The translations under genes were made by a program, and so were the position numbers. Below, piece after piece: positions 6,997-14,805 of a stretch of DNA of 31,496 bases (position 1 is its first letter; every line of letters begins with the position of its first letter). The stretch lies in NCBI GenBank assembly GCA_900551075.1, contig URVB01000047.1:1-31496 (forward strand), read 5' to 3'. The notes below the pieces were generated by a model. That model had not been told where the DNA came from, ran no database searches, and was given only the letters and a program-made list of their open reading frames with translations. The stretch comes from an uncultured Blautia sp. Its GTDB lineage: Bacteria; Bacillota; Clostridia; Lachnospirales; Lachnospiraceae.

Positions 6997-8424
6997 ATGG
7001 ATACATATGCAAAGGTATGTGGATTTGTCAGAGAGTATCGGATGATAGAGCCGGAGGATGTGGTGCTGGCCGCTGTGTCCGGCGGCGGCGATTCTATGGC
7101 AATGCTTCATATGCTGGAGAAACTCAGGAGGGAAATTGAGTTTGAGCTGAGGGCAGTACATGTACACCACGGCATCCGCACAGAGGAAGCGGAGAGAGAT
7201 CTGAGGCTGGTGGAGGATTATTGCAGGGAGAGAGAAATCGCATGCAGGGTGTACCGGTACGATGTGCCCGGACTGGCCGGACAGTGGAAAATGGGACATG
7301 AGGAAACAGGAAGGTGTGTGAGACGGGAAGTATTTGAGAAGGAAGGGAAGGCTTCGGAGCAGGAAGGGAAAAGAATGAGGATTGCCCTGGCACATAATTT
7401 GAATGATCAGGCGGAAACGATGCTGCATCATCTTGCGAGAGGTACGGGGATTCGTGGACTTGCCGGAATTCGTGCAGTATCCGGAAATATCATTCGTCCT
7501 GTTTTATGTTTAGAGAGGAAAGAAATTGACCATTATTTAGTAGAAGAGGGAATTTTTTATATACAGGACAGTACAAACCTGAAGGATGATTATACGAGAA
7601 ACCGCATCCGCCATCATATTCTGCCGCTTTTGGAACAAGAGGTGAATGTGAAGACGGTAGTGCACATGGCGAATGCCGCTCAGACGCTTAAAAGGGCGGA
7701 GGATTATCTGGTGCAGCAGAGCAGGCTCTTGCTGGAGAACTGTGTTAAGGAGGAAGGGTATCTTTTTGGGCAGGCTTTTTTTGAGGCCCCGGATATTTTG
7801 CAGGAGTATGCAGTGCTGGAAGCGCTGGAAGCTCTTGCCGGTAAACGCAGGGACATTTCGGCTGTGCATGTGCGGCAGGTGCGGGAGCTCTATAAGAAGC
7901 AGACAGGAAGCAGAATTGTACTTCCGTATCGGATTACGGCAGGAAGAGAATATGAGGGAGTCCTTTTGAAAAGGGATGCGGATGAAAAAAGAGATCAGGC
8001 AGGGGAGGAGACGGAATGGCAGCTATTGGTGCCGGGCAGACTGGAGTGTGCGCTGGGAGCCTTCGAGACAGAGAATTTTTTTTATCAGGGCGAGAAGATT
8101 TCCGAAAAAAAGTATACGAAATGGTTTGATTATGATAAAATAGAAAATGATTTGACTGTCAGAACCAGAAGAGCAGGCGATTTTTTGGTGGTGAACCGGG
8201 AAGGAAACCACAAAAAGCTGACCAGATGCATGATTGATGAGAAGATTCCGAGAGAAGACAGAAATGTGCTGCCGTTGGTCGTGTGCGGCAGGGAGGTGCT
8301 CTGGATGGTAGGCGGAAGAATGAATGAGAGATACAAAGTCACCCCGGAAACCAGGAGGGTGTTAGTATTAAAATACCAAGGAGGAAATCGAAATGAGCGA
8401 AAAAGTCAGGGTTTTACTCAATGA
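6997..8424 (+). CDS. tilS: tRNA(Ile)-lysidine synthase
   Basis: A 475-residue enzyme that attaches lysine to C34 of tRNA-Ile(CAU), changing its decoding from AUG to AUA; it is essential in most bacteria. The N-type ATP pyrophosphatase loop SGGGDS is at residues 28-33, followed by VHVHHGIR, the RIALAHNLNDQAETMLHHLARG motif and TRNRIRHHILP. The C-terminal TilS domain has RTRRAGDFL and KKLTRCMIDEKIPREDR. Length is normal. The ribosome site GGAAAGGAA lies before ATG 6997, 21 bp after spoIIE. The 3' end overlaps hpt by 32 bases, so the two are coupled. Confidence 0.95.
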   Translation: MDTYAKVCGFVREYRMIEPEDVVLAAVSGGGDSMAMLHMLEKLRREIEFELRAVHVHHGIRTEEAERDLRLVEDYCREREIACRVYRYDVPGLAGQWKMGHEETGRCVRREVFEKEGKASEQEGKRMRIALAHNLNDQAETMLHHLARGTGIRGLAGIRAVSGNIIRPVLCLERKEIDHYLVEEGIFYIQDSTNLKDDYTRNRIRHHILPLLEQEVNVKTVVHMANAAQTLKRAEDYLVQQSRLLLENCVKEEGYLFGQAFFEAPDILQEYAVLEALEALAGKRRDISAVHVRQVRELYKKQTGSRIVLPYRITAGREYEGVLLKRDADEKRDQAGEETEWQLLVPGRLECALGAFETENFFYQGEKISEKKYTKWFDYDKIENDLTVRTRRAGDFLVVNREGNHKKLTRCMIDEKIPREDRNVLPLVVCGREVLWMVGGRMNERYKVTPETRRVLVLKYQGGNRNERKSQGFTQ

Positions 8425-8923
8425 AGAGGAAGTAGATGCAAGAATCAGGCAGATTGCAGCACAGATCAGTAAGGATTATGCAGGCAGGGAAGTGCATTTG
8501 ATCTGTGTGCTCAAGGGCGGTGTGTTTTTTACCTGTGAGCTGGCAAAAAGGATTACCGTGCCTGTATCCCTGGATTTTATGTCCGTTTCCAGCTATGGAG
8601 ATGACACAAAGTCCACCGGTGTTGTAAGAATCGTGAAGGATTTGGATCAGCCGTTAGTGGGAAAAGATGTTTTGATTGTGGAGGATATCATTGATTCCGG
8701 CAGAACACTGAGTTATCTGATCGAGATTTTGAAGGGGCGTAATCCGAACAGTGTAAGACTTTGTACCCTGCTGGATAAACCTGAGCGGAGAGTGAGGGAT
8801 GTGAAGGTGGATTATTGCTGCTTTGAGATCCCGGATGAATTTGTAGTTGGATATGGGCTGGATTATGCCCAGAAATACAGGAATCTTCCATTTGTTGGTG
8901 TTGTACAGTTGGAAGAGGAATGA
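8393..8923 (+). CDS. hpt: Hypoxanthine phosphoribosyltransferase
   Basis: A 176-residue purine salvage enzyme that makes IMP/GMP from hypoxanthine/guanine and PRPP. The type I PRTase signature VLIVEDIIDSGRTLSYL (about residues 92-108) is the PRPP-binding loop. LICVLKGGVFF and the flexible-loop region MSVSSYGDDTKSTG precede it, and the C-terminal YRNLPFVGVV is typical. Start ATG 8393 has AAGGAGGA 6 bases upstream and lies inside the end of tilS. In B. subtilis the same tilS-hpt-ftsH arrangement occurs, and TilS-HprT interact to regulate ftsH. Whether that holds here is inference. Confidence 0.95.
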   Translation: MSEKVRVLLNEEEVDARIRQIAAQISKDYAGREVHLICVLKGGVFFTCELAKRITVPVSLDFMSVSSYGDDTKSTGVVRIVKDLDQPLVGKDVLIVEDIIDSGRTLSYLIEILKGRNPNSVRLCTLLDKPERRVRDVKVDYCCFEIPDEFVVGYGLDYAQKYRNLPFVGVVQLEEE

Positions 8924-8939
8924 AAGGAGATTTTGTTAA

Positions 8940-10784
8940 GTGAGTAGACAGCCAAGTAGAATTGGCCTGTATCTGGTATTGATCGTCATGTTGATTGCAG
9001 GCTACCTGTATCTGAACGAGCAGGTGGCATCACAGAGCAATTATACTATGGAGGAATTGGAGCAGGCAGCAGAAGATGGAGAGATTTTGTCCGCGAGAAT
9101 TTACCAGAACAGGGAGGTTCCTACCGGTTCGATTGCAGCAGAAGTGGCAAATGTGGGACAGAAACGGGTATATGTAACGGATGTTAAGGAAGCGGAAAAA
9201 ATGCTGAAGAGCTACGGGGTGCACCCTCAGGTAGAGAATGTTCCACAGGAGAATGTTTTTCTTACGGCTTTGCTTCCGGTGATATTAACCGGAGGATTGG
9301 TTCTGTTTCTCTTCTTTATGATGAACCGTCAGATGTCCGGGGGCGGCAGCAATGCCAAAATGATGAATTTCGGAAAGAGCCGTGCCAGAATGATGATGCC
9401 GGATGATAAAAAGGTGACGTTCCGGAATGTTGCGGGGCTCCAGGAAGAAAAGGAAGACCTGGTGGAGGTCGTGGATTTTCTGAAAGCGCCTCAGAAATAT
9501 ACCAATGTAGGAGCCAGAATCCCGAAGGGCGTATTGCTGGTGGGACCTCCGGGAACCGGAAAGACACTTCTTGCAAAGGCAGTGGCAGGAGAGGCGGGGG
9601 TTCCGTTCTTTTCGATCTCCGGTTCAGATTTTGTGGAAATGTTTGTTGGTGTGGGTGCATCCCGTGTCCGTGACCTGTTTGAGGATGGCAAACGTCATGC
9701 GCCGTGTATTATCTTTATCGATGAGATTGATGCTGTAGCGAGACAGCGAGGCACCGGCATGGGCGGCGGCCATGACGAGCGGGAGCAGACGCTGAATCAG
9801 CTTCTTGTGGAAATGGATGGTTTCGGTGTAAATGAGGGCATCATTGTGATGGCTGCTACGAACAGAGTGGATATCCTGGATCCTGCGATTTTAAGGCCGG
9901 GCCGCTTTGACAGAAAGGTTGCTGTGGGAAGACCGGATGTGAAGGGGAGAGAAGAGATTCTGCGTGTGCACGCCAAGGATAAGCCGCTGGGTGAGGATGT
10001 GGATTTGCGTCAGATTGCGCAGACTACGGCAGGATTTACAGGAGCGGATCTTGAGAATCTTCTGAATGAGGCAGCAATTGTGGCCGCTAAGGAAGGCCGT
10101 TCTTATCTGGTGCAGCAGGATATCAAGAATTCATTTATTAAAGTTGGAATTGGTGCTGAGAAGAAAAGCAAGGTGATTTCGGAGAAGGAAAAACGGATCA
10201 CAGCTTATCATGAAGCAGGACATGCGATCCTGTTCCATGTGCTGCCGGATATGGAGCCTGTTTATACGGTTTCCATTATTCCGACAGGGATGGGTGCGGC
10301 TGGATATACGATGCCGCTTCCGGAAAATGACCAGATGTTTAATACCAAAGGCAAGATGCTGCAGGATATCATAACCCTGCTGGGCGGACGTGTGGCAGAA
10401 GAAATTATCTTCAAGGATATTACCACAGGTGCTTCCAATGATATTAAGCGTGCGACCAGTACGGCGAGAGCTATGGTCATGCAGTACGGCATGTCTGAGC
10501 AGATCGGTCTGATTGCGTACGGCAATGATGATGATGAAGTGTTTATAGGAAGAGACCTGGCACATACCAGGAGCTACAGTGAAGAGGTGGCCAAGGAGAT
10601 TGACCAGGAAATTCATCGGATCATTGAGGAATGCCATGACCGTGCAAGGAAAATTATTCTGCAGCATCAGGATGTGCTTCATAAATGTGCAAATCTGCTT
10701 TTGGAGAAGGAAAAAGTGCATCGGGAAGAATTTGAGGCACTTTTTACAACGGATAATCCGAGTATAGAAATAGAAGGTATATAA
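8940..10784 (+). CDS. ftsH: ATP-dependent membrane zinc metalloprotease FtsH
   Basis: A 614-residue FtsH. Membrane span 1 is about residues 7-24 and span 2 about 99-120, enclosing a short extracytoplasmic domain. The AAA module follows, with Walker A GPPGTGKT (~202-209), Walker B IIFIDEID, and the second region of homology AATNRVDILDPAILRPGRFD. The peptidase has the zinc motif HEAGH (424-428) and the third-ligand region TGASNDIKRAT. It degrades membrane and regulatory proteins, including sporulation inhibitors in Bacillus. Start GTG 8940 has AAAGGAGA about 9 bases upstream and is 16 bp after hpt. Two terminators follow, ending the cluster. Confidence 0.96.
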   Translation: MSRQPSRIGLYLVLIVMLIAGYLYLNEQVASQSNYTMEELEQAAEDGEILSARIYQNREVPTGSIAAEVANVGQKRVYVTDVKEAEKMLKSYGVHPQVENVPQENVFLTALLPVILTGGLVLFLFFMMNRQMSGGGSNAKMMNFGKSRARMMMPDDKKVTFRNVAGLQEEKEDLVEVVDFLKAPQKYTNVGARIPKGVLLVGPPGTGKTLLAKAVAGEAGVPFFSISGSDFVEMFVGVGASRVRDLFEDGKRHAPCIIFIDEIDAVARQRGTGMGGGHDEREQTLNQLLVEMDGFGVNEGIIVMAATNRVDILDPAILRPGRFDRKVAVGRPDVKGREEILRVHAKDKPLGEDVDLRQIAQTTAGFTGADLENLLNEAAIVAAKEGRSYLVQQDIKNSFIKVGIGAEKKSKVISEKEKRITAYHEAGHAILFHVLPDMEPVYTVSIIPTGMGAAGYTMPLPENDQMFNTKGKMLQDIITLLGGRVAEEIIFKDITTGASNDIKRATSTARAMVMQYGMSEQIGLIAYGNDDDEVFIGRDLAHTRSYSEEVAKEIDQEIHRIIEECHDRARKIILQHQDVLHKCANLLLEKEKVHREEFEALFTTDNPSIEIEGI

Positions 10785-10793
10785 AATAACCAA

Positions 10794-10832
10794 AAAAGTG
10801 TGCCGAATTTTGTGAAGTTTGTGCACACTTTT
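10794..10832 (+). terminator. Terminator after ftsH
   Basis: A 10-bp stem AAAAGTGTGC (10794-10803)/GCACACTTTT (10823-10832) encloses a 19-base loop. The T4 that ends the right arm serves as the U tract. It begins 9 bp after the ftsH stop. Confidence 0.75.
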
Positions 10833-10922
10833 CTATTGCCTCATGCTATTATATATATCGTAAAAACCCCCCAATACATTATATAGTTTTTGCTACACCC
10901 CATAAGAAGAAATACCTTCTCC

Positions 10923-10953
10923 AAAAAAGACAGCTTATTCCGCTGTCTTTTTT
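10923..10953. terminator. Strong terminator in the ftsH-amylase gap
   Basis: A perfect 12-bp stem AAAAAAGACAGC (10923-10934)/GCTGTCTTTTTT (10942-10953) with loop TTATTCC. Flanking A and T runs make it usable from both sides. The stretch between the two terminators (10833-10922) holds no coding frame that I can support. It contains an extended -10-like TGCTATTAT at 10844-10852. Confidence 0.85.
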
Positions 10954-10997
10954 ACTTTATATAAATGATGCATAGAGTTTGCATAAAAAGCCTGCAG

Positions 10998-11043
10998 ATT
11001 TGCACTATTGATGTTTTGGTATTTGCACTATTGATGTTTTAGT
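10998..11043 (+). repeat. 23-bp tandem direct repeat upstream of amylase promoter
   Basis: Two head-to-tail 23-bp copies (10998-11020 and 11021-11043) differ at one base. The shared core is ATTTGCACTATTGATGTTTT. The second copy runs directly into the -35 hexamer at 11043. Direct repeats spaced about two helical turns and abutting a -35 are typical half-sites for activators of the AraC/XylS type. No regulator gene is adjacent, so the binding protein is unknown. Confidence 0.85.
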
Positions 11044-11071
11044 TGTAACTTCGCCAAAATTAAGATAAAAT
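11043..11071 (+). promoter_or_regulatory. Amylase gene promoter
   Basis: TTGTAA (11043-11048), 17-bp spacer, TAAAAT (11066-11071). The -35 touches the tandem repeat. The ribosome site AAAGGGG (11087-11093) precedes ATG 11101. Confidence 0.65.
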
Positions 11072-11100
11072 AAACATATGATATACAAAGGGGAATAATT

Positions 11101-13203
11101 ATGGAACGGGAAAGGGTAGACATAACCAAAAAAATGCAATATATCCTGAATATGCGCGCGGTACTAAATAAGGATGCATTGTTCAGCGATGGGACTGAGT
11201 ATTACAGAAGTCCCGCAGAGCCAAAGCCCGGAGAAGTGGTGATTATACGTTTCCGAACACAGAGAAATAACGTGGATGCTGTATATCTGGTTTCCGGGAA
11301 TAGAAAACAGAAGATGAAAATTTACAAAACCGACAAGTGCTTTGATTATTATGCGGCAAAGATTGTGATGACGGAAGAGGTATTCCGTTATCATTTTGAG
11401 ATTCAGTATGGCTGGGTGACGTGCTACTATAACTATCAGGGCGTAGGTATGGAGGCGCCGGACAGGGCGGAATTTGAAATTTATCCGGGCTATCGGACAC
11501 CGGATTGGGCGAAGGGTGCAGTCATGTACCAGATTTATGTGGATCGGTTTTATAACGGTGATGCCGGCAATGATGTAGAAACAGGAGAATATTTTTATAT
11601 TGGTGATACCAGCGTGAAAGTGCATGATTGGTCGAAGATTCCGGCAGTGATGGGCGTCCGTGAGTTTTACGGCGGAGATTTGCAGGGCGTCATGGATAAG
11701 CTGGATTATCTGCAGGATTTGGGGGTTGAGGTGATATACCTGAATCCGATTTTTGTTTCACCGAGTAATCATAAATATGATTGTCAGGATTATGATTATG
11801 TTGATCCTCATTATGGCAAAATCGTAGAGGACTGTGATGGACTGCTTCCGCCCGGAGGCAGGGAAAACGCACATGCATCCAAATATGTGAAGCGTGTGAC
11901 GGACAAAAGAAATCTGGAAGCCAGCAATCAGTTGTTTGCGGAGCTTGTAGAGGAAATACATAAGAGGGGCATGAGAATTATTCTCGATGGCGTATTTAAC
12001 CATTGCGGTTCTTTTAATAAATGGATGGACAGAGAACGTATTTATGAAGGTCAGGAGGGATACAGTGCCGGGGCCTATGTATCGGCGGCAAGTCCGTATC
12101 GTTCCTTCTTCAGCTTTAATGATGAAAGCAGGTGGCCGTATAATCCCACATATGATGGCTGGTGGACACATGATACGCTGCCGAAGCTGAACTATGAGGG
12201 CTCAAAAGAGCTGTATGATTATGTTCTGGAGATTGCGAAGAAATGGGTGTCCGCTCCGTATAACGTGGATGGCTGGAGATTGGATGTGGCTGCAGATCTG
12301 GGACACAGCAATGAGTTTAACCATAAGTTCTGGAAGGATTTCCGCAGGAGTGTGAAGGAAGCCAATCCAAATGCGATCATTTTGGCTGAGCATTACGGGA
12401 ATCCGGAAGGTTGGCTGCAGGGGGATGAGTGGGATACGGTCATGAACTATGATGCCTTCATGGAGCCGGTTACCTGGTTTCTGACCGGTATGGAGAAGCA
12501 CAGTGACGAATACAGAGAGGATTTGTATGGGAACAGCGACGCCTTTATCGGTGCGATGAAAACGCATATGCGTTCTCTGCACATGTCAGCGCTGTATACG
12601 GCAATGAACGAGCTTTCTAATCATGATCATTCCAGATTCCTGACCAGAACAAACGGAAGGGTAGGCCGTATTTCCTATGCGGGAGCGGAGGCTGCATCTG
12701 AAAATGTGAATATGGCAGTGATGCGTGAGGCAGTCGCTATACAGATGACATGGCCGGGAGCACCTACCATCTATTACGGAGATGAGGCCGGCGTATGTGG
12801 TTTCACAGACCCGGATAACCGTAGGACTTATCCATGGGGATATGAGGACCACAGTCTGATCGATTTTCATAAGAAGATGATTGCCATTCACAAAAAGTAC
12901 CGTATTCTGCGGACGGGTTCCCTGAAATTCCTGTGGAATGATTACCAGGGGCTCTGTTACGGCAGATTTTCACATACAGAACAGATGCTGGTCATTATCA
13001 ATAACCGTGATGAAGCGCGGGAAACTGATATTGAAGCCTGGATAACAGGTATGACACGTTTGAAGGATTCCAGGCTGACCAGAATCATGCTTACCCATTG
13101 TGAGGGATTTACGGATGAGGAAGAGGAAGTGATTGCGCATGCGGGTGTGCTCCGTGTTTCCATGCCGCCGCGCAGTGCAACGATTCTGCACCATAAGGAC
13201 TGA
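11101..13203 (+). CDS. GH13 alpha-glycosidase (neopullulanase/cyclomaltodextrinase-like)
   Basis: A 700-residue glycoside hydrolase family 13 enzyme. An N-terminal β-sandwich (about residues 1-130) resembles the CBM34-type domain of neopullulanases and maltogenic amylases. The TIM barrel begins near PDWAKGAVMYQIYVDRF. Conserved regions are GVFNHCG, DGWRLDVAADL (nucleophile Asp395), ILAEHYG (acid/base Glu430) and LSNHDHSRF (transition-state Asp509), followed by a C-terminal β domain. There is no signal peptide, so it should act in the cytoplasm on imported malto-oligosaccharides or cyclodextrins. It appears as a single gene with its own promoter. The thiamine leader starts 2 bp after its stop and no terminator is evident between them. 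Exact specificity cannot be read from sequence. Confidence 0.88.
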   Translation: MERERVDITKKMQYILNMRAVLNKDALFSDGTEYYRSPAEPKPGEVVIIRFRTQRNNVDAVYLVSGNRKQKMKIYKTDKCFDYYAAKIVMTEEVFRYHFEIQYGWVTCYYNYQGVGMEAPDRAEFEIYPGYRTPDWAKGAVMYQIYVDRFYNGDAGNDVETGEYFYIGDTSVKVHDWSKIPAVMGVREFYGGDLQGVMDKLDYLQDLGVEVIYLNPIFVSPSNHKYDCQDYDYVDPHYGKIVEDCDGLLPPGGRENAHASKYVKRVTDKRNLEASNQLFAELVEEIHKRGMRIILDGVFNHCGSFNKWMDRERIYEGQEGYSAGAYVSAASPYRSFFSFNDESRWPYNPTYDGWWTHDTLPKLNYEGSKELYDYVLEIAKKWVSAPYNVDGWRLDVAADLGHSNEFNHKFWKDFRRSVKEANPNAIILAEHYGNPEGWLQGDEWDTVMNYDAFMEPVTWFLTGMEKHSDEYREDLYGNSDAFIGAMKTHMRSLHMSALYTAMNELSNHDHSRFLTRTNGRVGRISYAGAEAASENVNMAVMREAVAIQMTWPGAPTIYYGDEAGVCGFTDPDNRRTYPWGYEDHSLIDFHKKMIAIHKKYRILRTGSLKFLWNDYQGLCYGRFSHTEQMLVIINNRDEARETDIEAWITGMTRLKDSRLTRIMLTHCEGFTDEEEEVIAHAGVLRVSMPPRSATILHHKD

Positions 13204-13204
13204 G

Positions 13205-13305
13205 TGTCTGATTGGATAATTTTAACGCAGGGACATGGCGTGTAGTGTTGGACTGCGCCATCTGTTCAGGTTATTTTCTGACGCTCCCTAAGCGTATGAG
13301 AAAAT
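13205..13305 (+). promoter_or_regulatory. Structured thiM leader with TPP-riboswitch-like arm
   Basis: The gap between the amylase stop and thiM folds into three hairpins. Arm A (13205-13235) closes by TGTC/GACA and contains CTGATTGGATAAT and ACGCAGGGA, closely resembling the P4/P5 arm of thi-box RNAs (consensus CTGATCTGGATAATGCCAGCG plus AGGGA); its TTGG/TTAA inner stem would form through G-U pairs. Arm B is ATGGCG (13235-13240)/CGCCAT (13256-13261). Arm C is ATTTTCT-ACGCT/AGCGT-AGAAAAT (13273-13305). The canonical 5' half (GGGGTGC, CTGAGA, ACCC) is not found upstream. A thiamine-responsive or remnant riboswitch is inferred from position and the arm A similarity only. Confidence 0.45.
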
Positions 13306-13355
13306 GGTCCGGTGGATTGTCCTTGGGCTTGAGGATTTATGATAAGGAGAAAAAG

Positions 13356-14177
13356 ATGCTGGGTACATATATTAAAAATGTAAGGAAGACAGTGCCGTTG
13401 GTACATAATATCACAAACTATGTAACGGTAAATGATGTGGCGAATGTTCTGCTGGCCTGCGGAGGCAGCCCGATCATGTCTGATGAGCCGGAGGATGTGG
13501 AGGATATCACAGCTATCTGTAAAGGGTTGAATATCAATATCGGTACTTTGAATCAGAGGAGTATTGAGGGGATGTTCCGGGCGGGAAGAAAGGCCAATGA
13601 GCTGGGACATGTGGTTCTTCTGGATCCGGTTGGGGCAGGTGCAGGCGCCCTTCGTACAGGTACGGCAATAAGGCTTCTGGAGGAGCTTCGGTTTGATGTA
13701 ATTCGCGGGAATATTTCCGAAATTAAGACACTTGCCCGGGGAAGCGGCACAACGAAGGGCGTAGATGCTGATGTGGCAGATGCGGTAACAGAAGAGAATC
13801 TGGATGAAGCAGTGGCTTTTGTCAAAGAATTTGCCAAAAAAAGCGGCAGTATCGTGGCGGTCACGGGGGCGATTGATTTGGTGAGTGATGGGGAGAAATG
13901 CTTCGTTATCCGCAATGGCCGACCGGAAATGGGAAAAGTTACAGGAACCGGCTGCCAGCTTTCCGGCATGATAACTGCATTTCTGGCGGCAAATCCGGAC
14001 AATAAGACAGAGGCCGCCGCTGCAGCAGTATGTGCTATGGGACTTGCAGGTGAAATCGGCTGGAGCCGTATGCAGGAGGGGGATGGAAATTCCACTTATC
14101 GTAACCGGATCATCGATGCTATTTACAATATGGATGAAGAATGCCTGGACGGAGGTGCGAAATATGAAGTTCGATAA
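13356..14177 (+). CDS. thiM: Hydroxyethylthiazole kinase
   Basis: A 273-residue ThiM that phosphorylates 4-methyl-5-(2-hydroxyethyl)thiazole, feeding salvaged thiazole into thiamine phosphate synthesis. Family features are PLVHNITNYVTVNDVAN at the start, GGSPIMSDEPEDVEDI, LDPVGAGAG, VTGAIDLVSDG and the C-terminal anion-hole/active cysteine motif VTGTGCQLSGM. Start ATG 13356 was chosen for AAGGAGA 5 bases upstream and agreement with family length. An in-frame extension to 13212 would run through the structured leader and is rejected. The 3' end overlaps thiE by 14 bases, showing an operon. Confidence 0.95.
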   Translation: MLGTYIKNVRKTVPLVHNITNYVTVNDVANVLLACGGSPIMSDEPEDVEDITAICKGLNINIGTLNQRSIEGMFRAGRKANELGHVVLLDPVGAGAGALRTGTAIRLLEELRFDVIRGNISEIKTLARGSGTTKGVDADVADAVTEENLDEAVAFVKEFAKKSGSIVAVTGAIDLVSDGEKCFVIRNGRPEMGKVTGTGCQLSGMITAFLAANPDNKTEAAAAAVCAMGLAGEIGWSRMQEGDGNSTYRNRIIDAIYNMDEECLDGGAKYEVR

Positions 14178-14805
14178 AAGGGGCCTGCTGCTGTATGCAG
14201 TCACGGACAGAAGCTGGCTGAATGGAGAAACCCTGTATGAACAGGTGGAAAAGGTATTGAAGGGCGGCGCCACGTTTATCCAGCTTCGGGAAAAGGAACT
14301 GGACGAGGAGCATTTTCGGGAGGAAGCGAAGGAGATCAAGGAGCTTTGCAGAAAATACCAGGTTCCCTTTGTAATCAATGACAATGTGGAAATTGCGCTT
14401 ACCATGGATGCAGACGGCGTTCATGTGGGGCAGAGTGATATGGAAGCGGGAGATGTCCGGGCGAAGCTGGGACCGGATAAGATCATTGGTGTTTCCGTTC
14501 AGACAGTGGAGCAGGCGCTTTTGGCAGAAAAAAGAGGGGCAGATTATCTTGGAGTAGGCGCCGTGTTTCACACAGGCTCCAAAGCGGATGCCAGGGATGT
14601 CAGCCATGAAACACTGAGGGAAATCTGTAAAGCTGTCGGGATTCCGGTTATTGCTATCGGAGGAATCGGCAGGGAAAATGTCCTGGAGCTGTCCGGCAGC
14701 GGCATCTGCGGGATTGCGGTAATCAGCGCATTGTTTGCACAGCCGGATATCCAGGCAGCGGCAGAAGAGCTGAGGCATTTGACGGAGGAAATAATAAGAA
14801 AATGA
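14164..14805 (+). CDS. thiE: Thiamine-phosphate synthase
   Basis: A 213-residue TIM-barrel enzyme that joins hydroxymethylpyrimidine diphosphate and thiazole phosphate to give thiamine monophosphate. Visible motifs are LLYAVTDRSWL, GATFIQLREKELDE, VPFVINDNVEIAL, DGVHVGQSDM, GVGAVFHTGSKADA and the phosphate-binding PVIAIGGIGREN. Start ATG 14164 has GGAGGTG upstream (14151-14157). It overlaps thiM by 14 bases and the HAD gene by 4 (ATGA), so translation is coupled. It directly uses the products of ThiM and ThiD from the same operon. Confidence 0.95.
   Translation: MKFDKRGLLLYAVTDRSWLNGETLYEQVEKVLKGGATFIQLREKELDEEHFREEAKEIKELCRKYQVPFVINDNVEIALTMDADGVHVGQSDMEAGDVRAKLGPDKIIGVSVQTVEQALLAEKRGADYLGVGAVFHTGSKADARDVSHETLREICKAVGIPVIAIGGIGRENVLELSGSGICGIAVISALFAQPDIQAAAEELRHLTEEIIRK

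Noticed and set aside
10998..11043. CRISPR-like repeat
   Set aside because: Only two copies in direct contact with no spacers and no cas genes; it fits an operator better.
13080..13235. Complete canonical TPP riboswitch overlapping the amylase 3' end
   Set aside because: I looked for the GGGGTGC, CTGAGA and ACCC blocks before the P4/P5-like arm; a CTGAG at 13199-13203 is present, but the required spacing and pairing are absent.
13212..13355. Longer N-terminus for ThiM starting at 13212
   Set aside because: The extension has no homology, lacks a ribosome site and would run through the structured leader; ATG 13356 has AAGGAGA.
13266..14405. 379-codon open frame on the - strand opposite thiM/thiE
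   Set aside because: Antisense to two well-recognised thiamine genes with no independent support.
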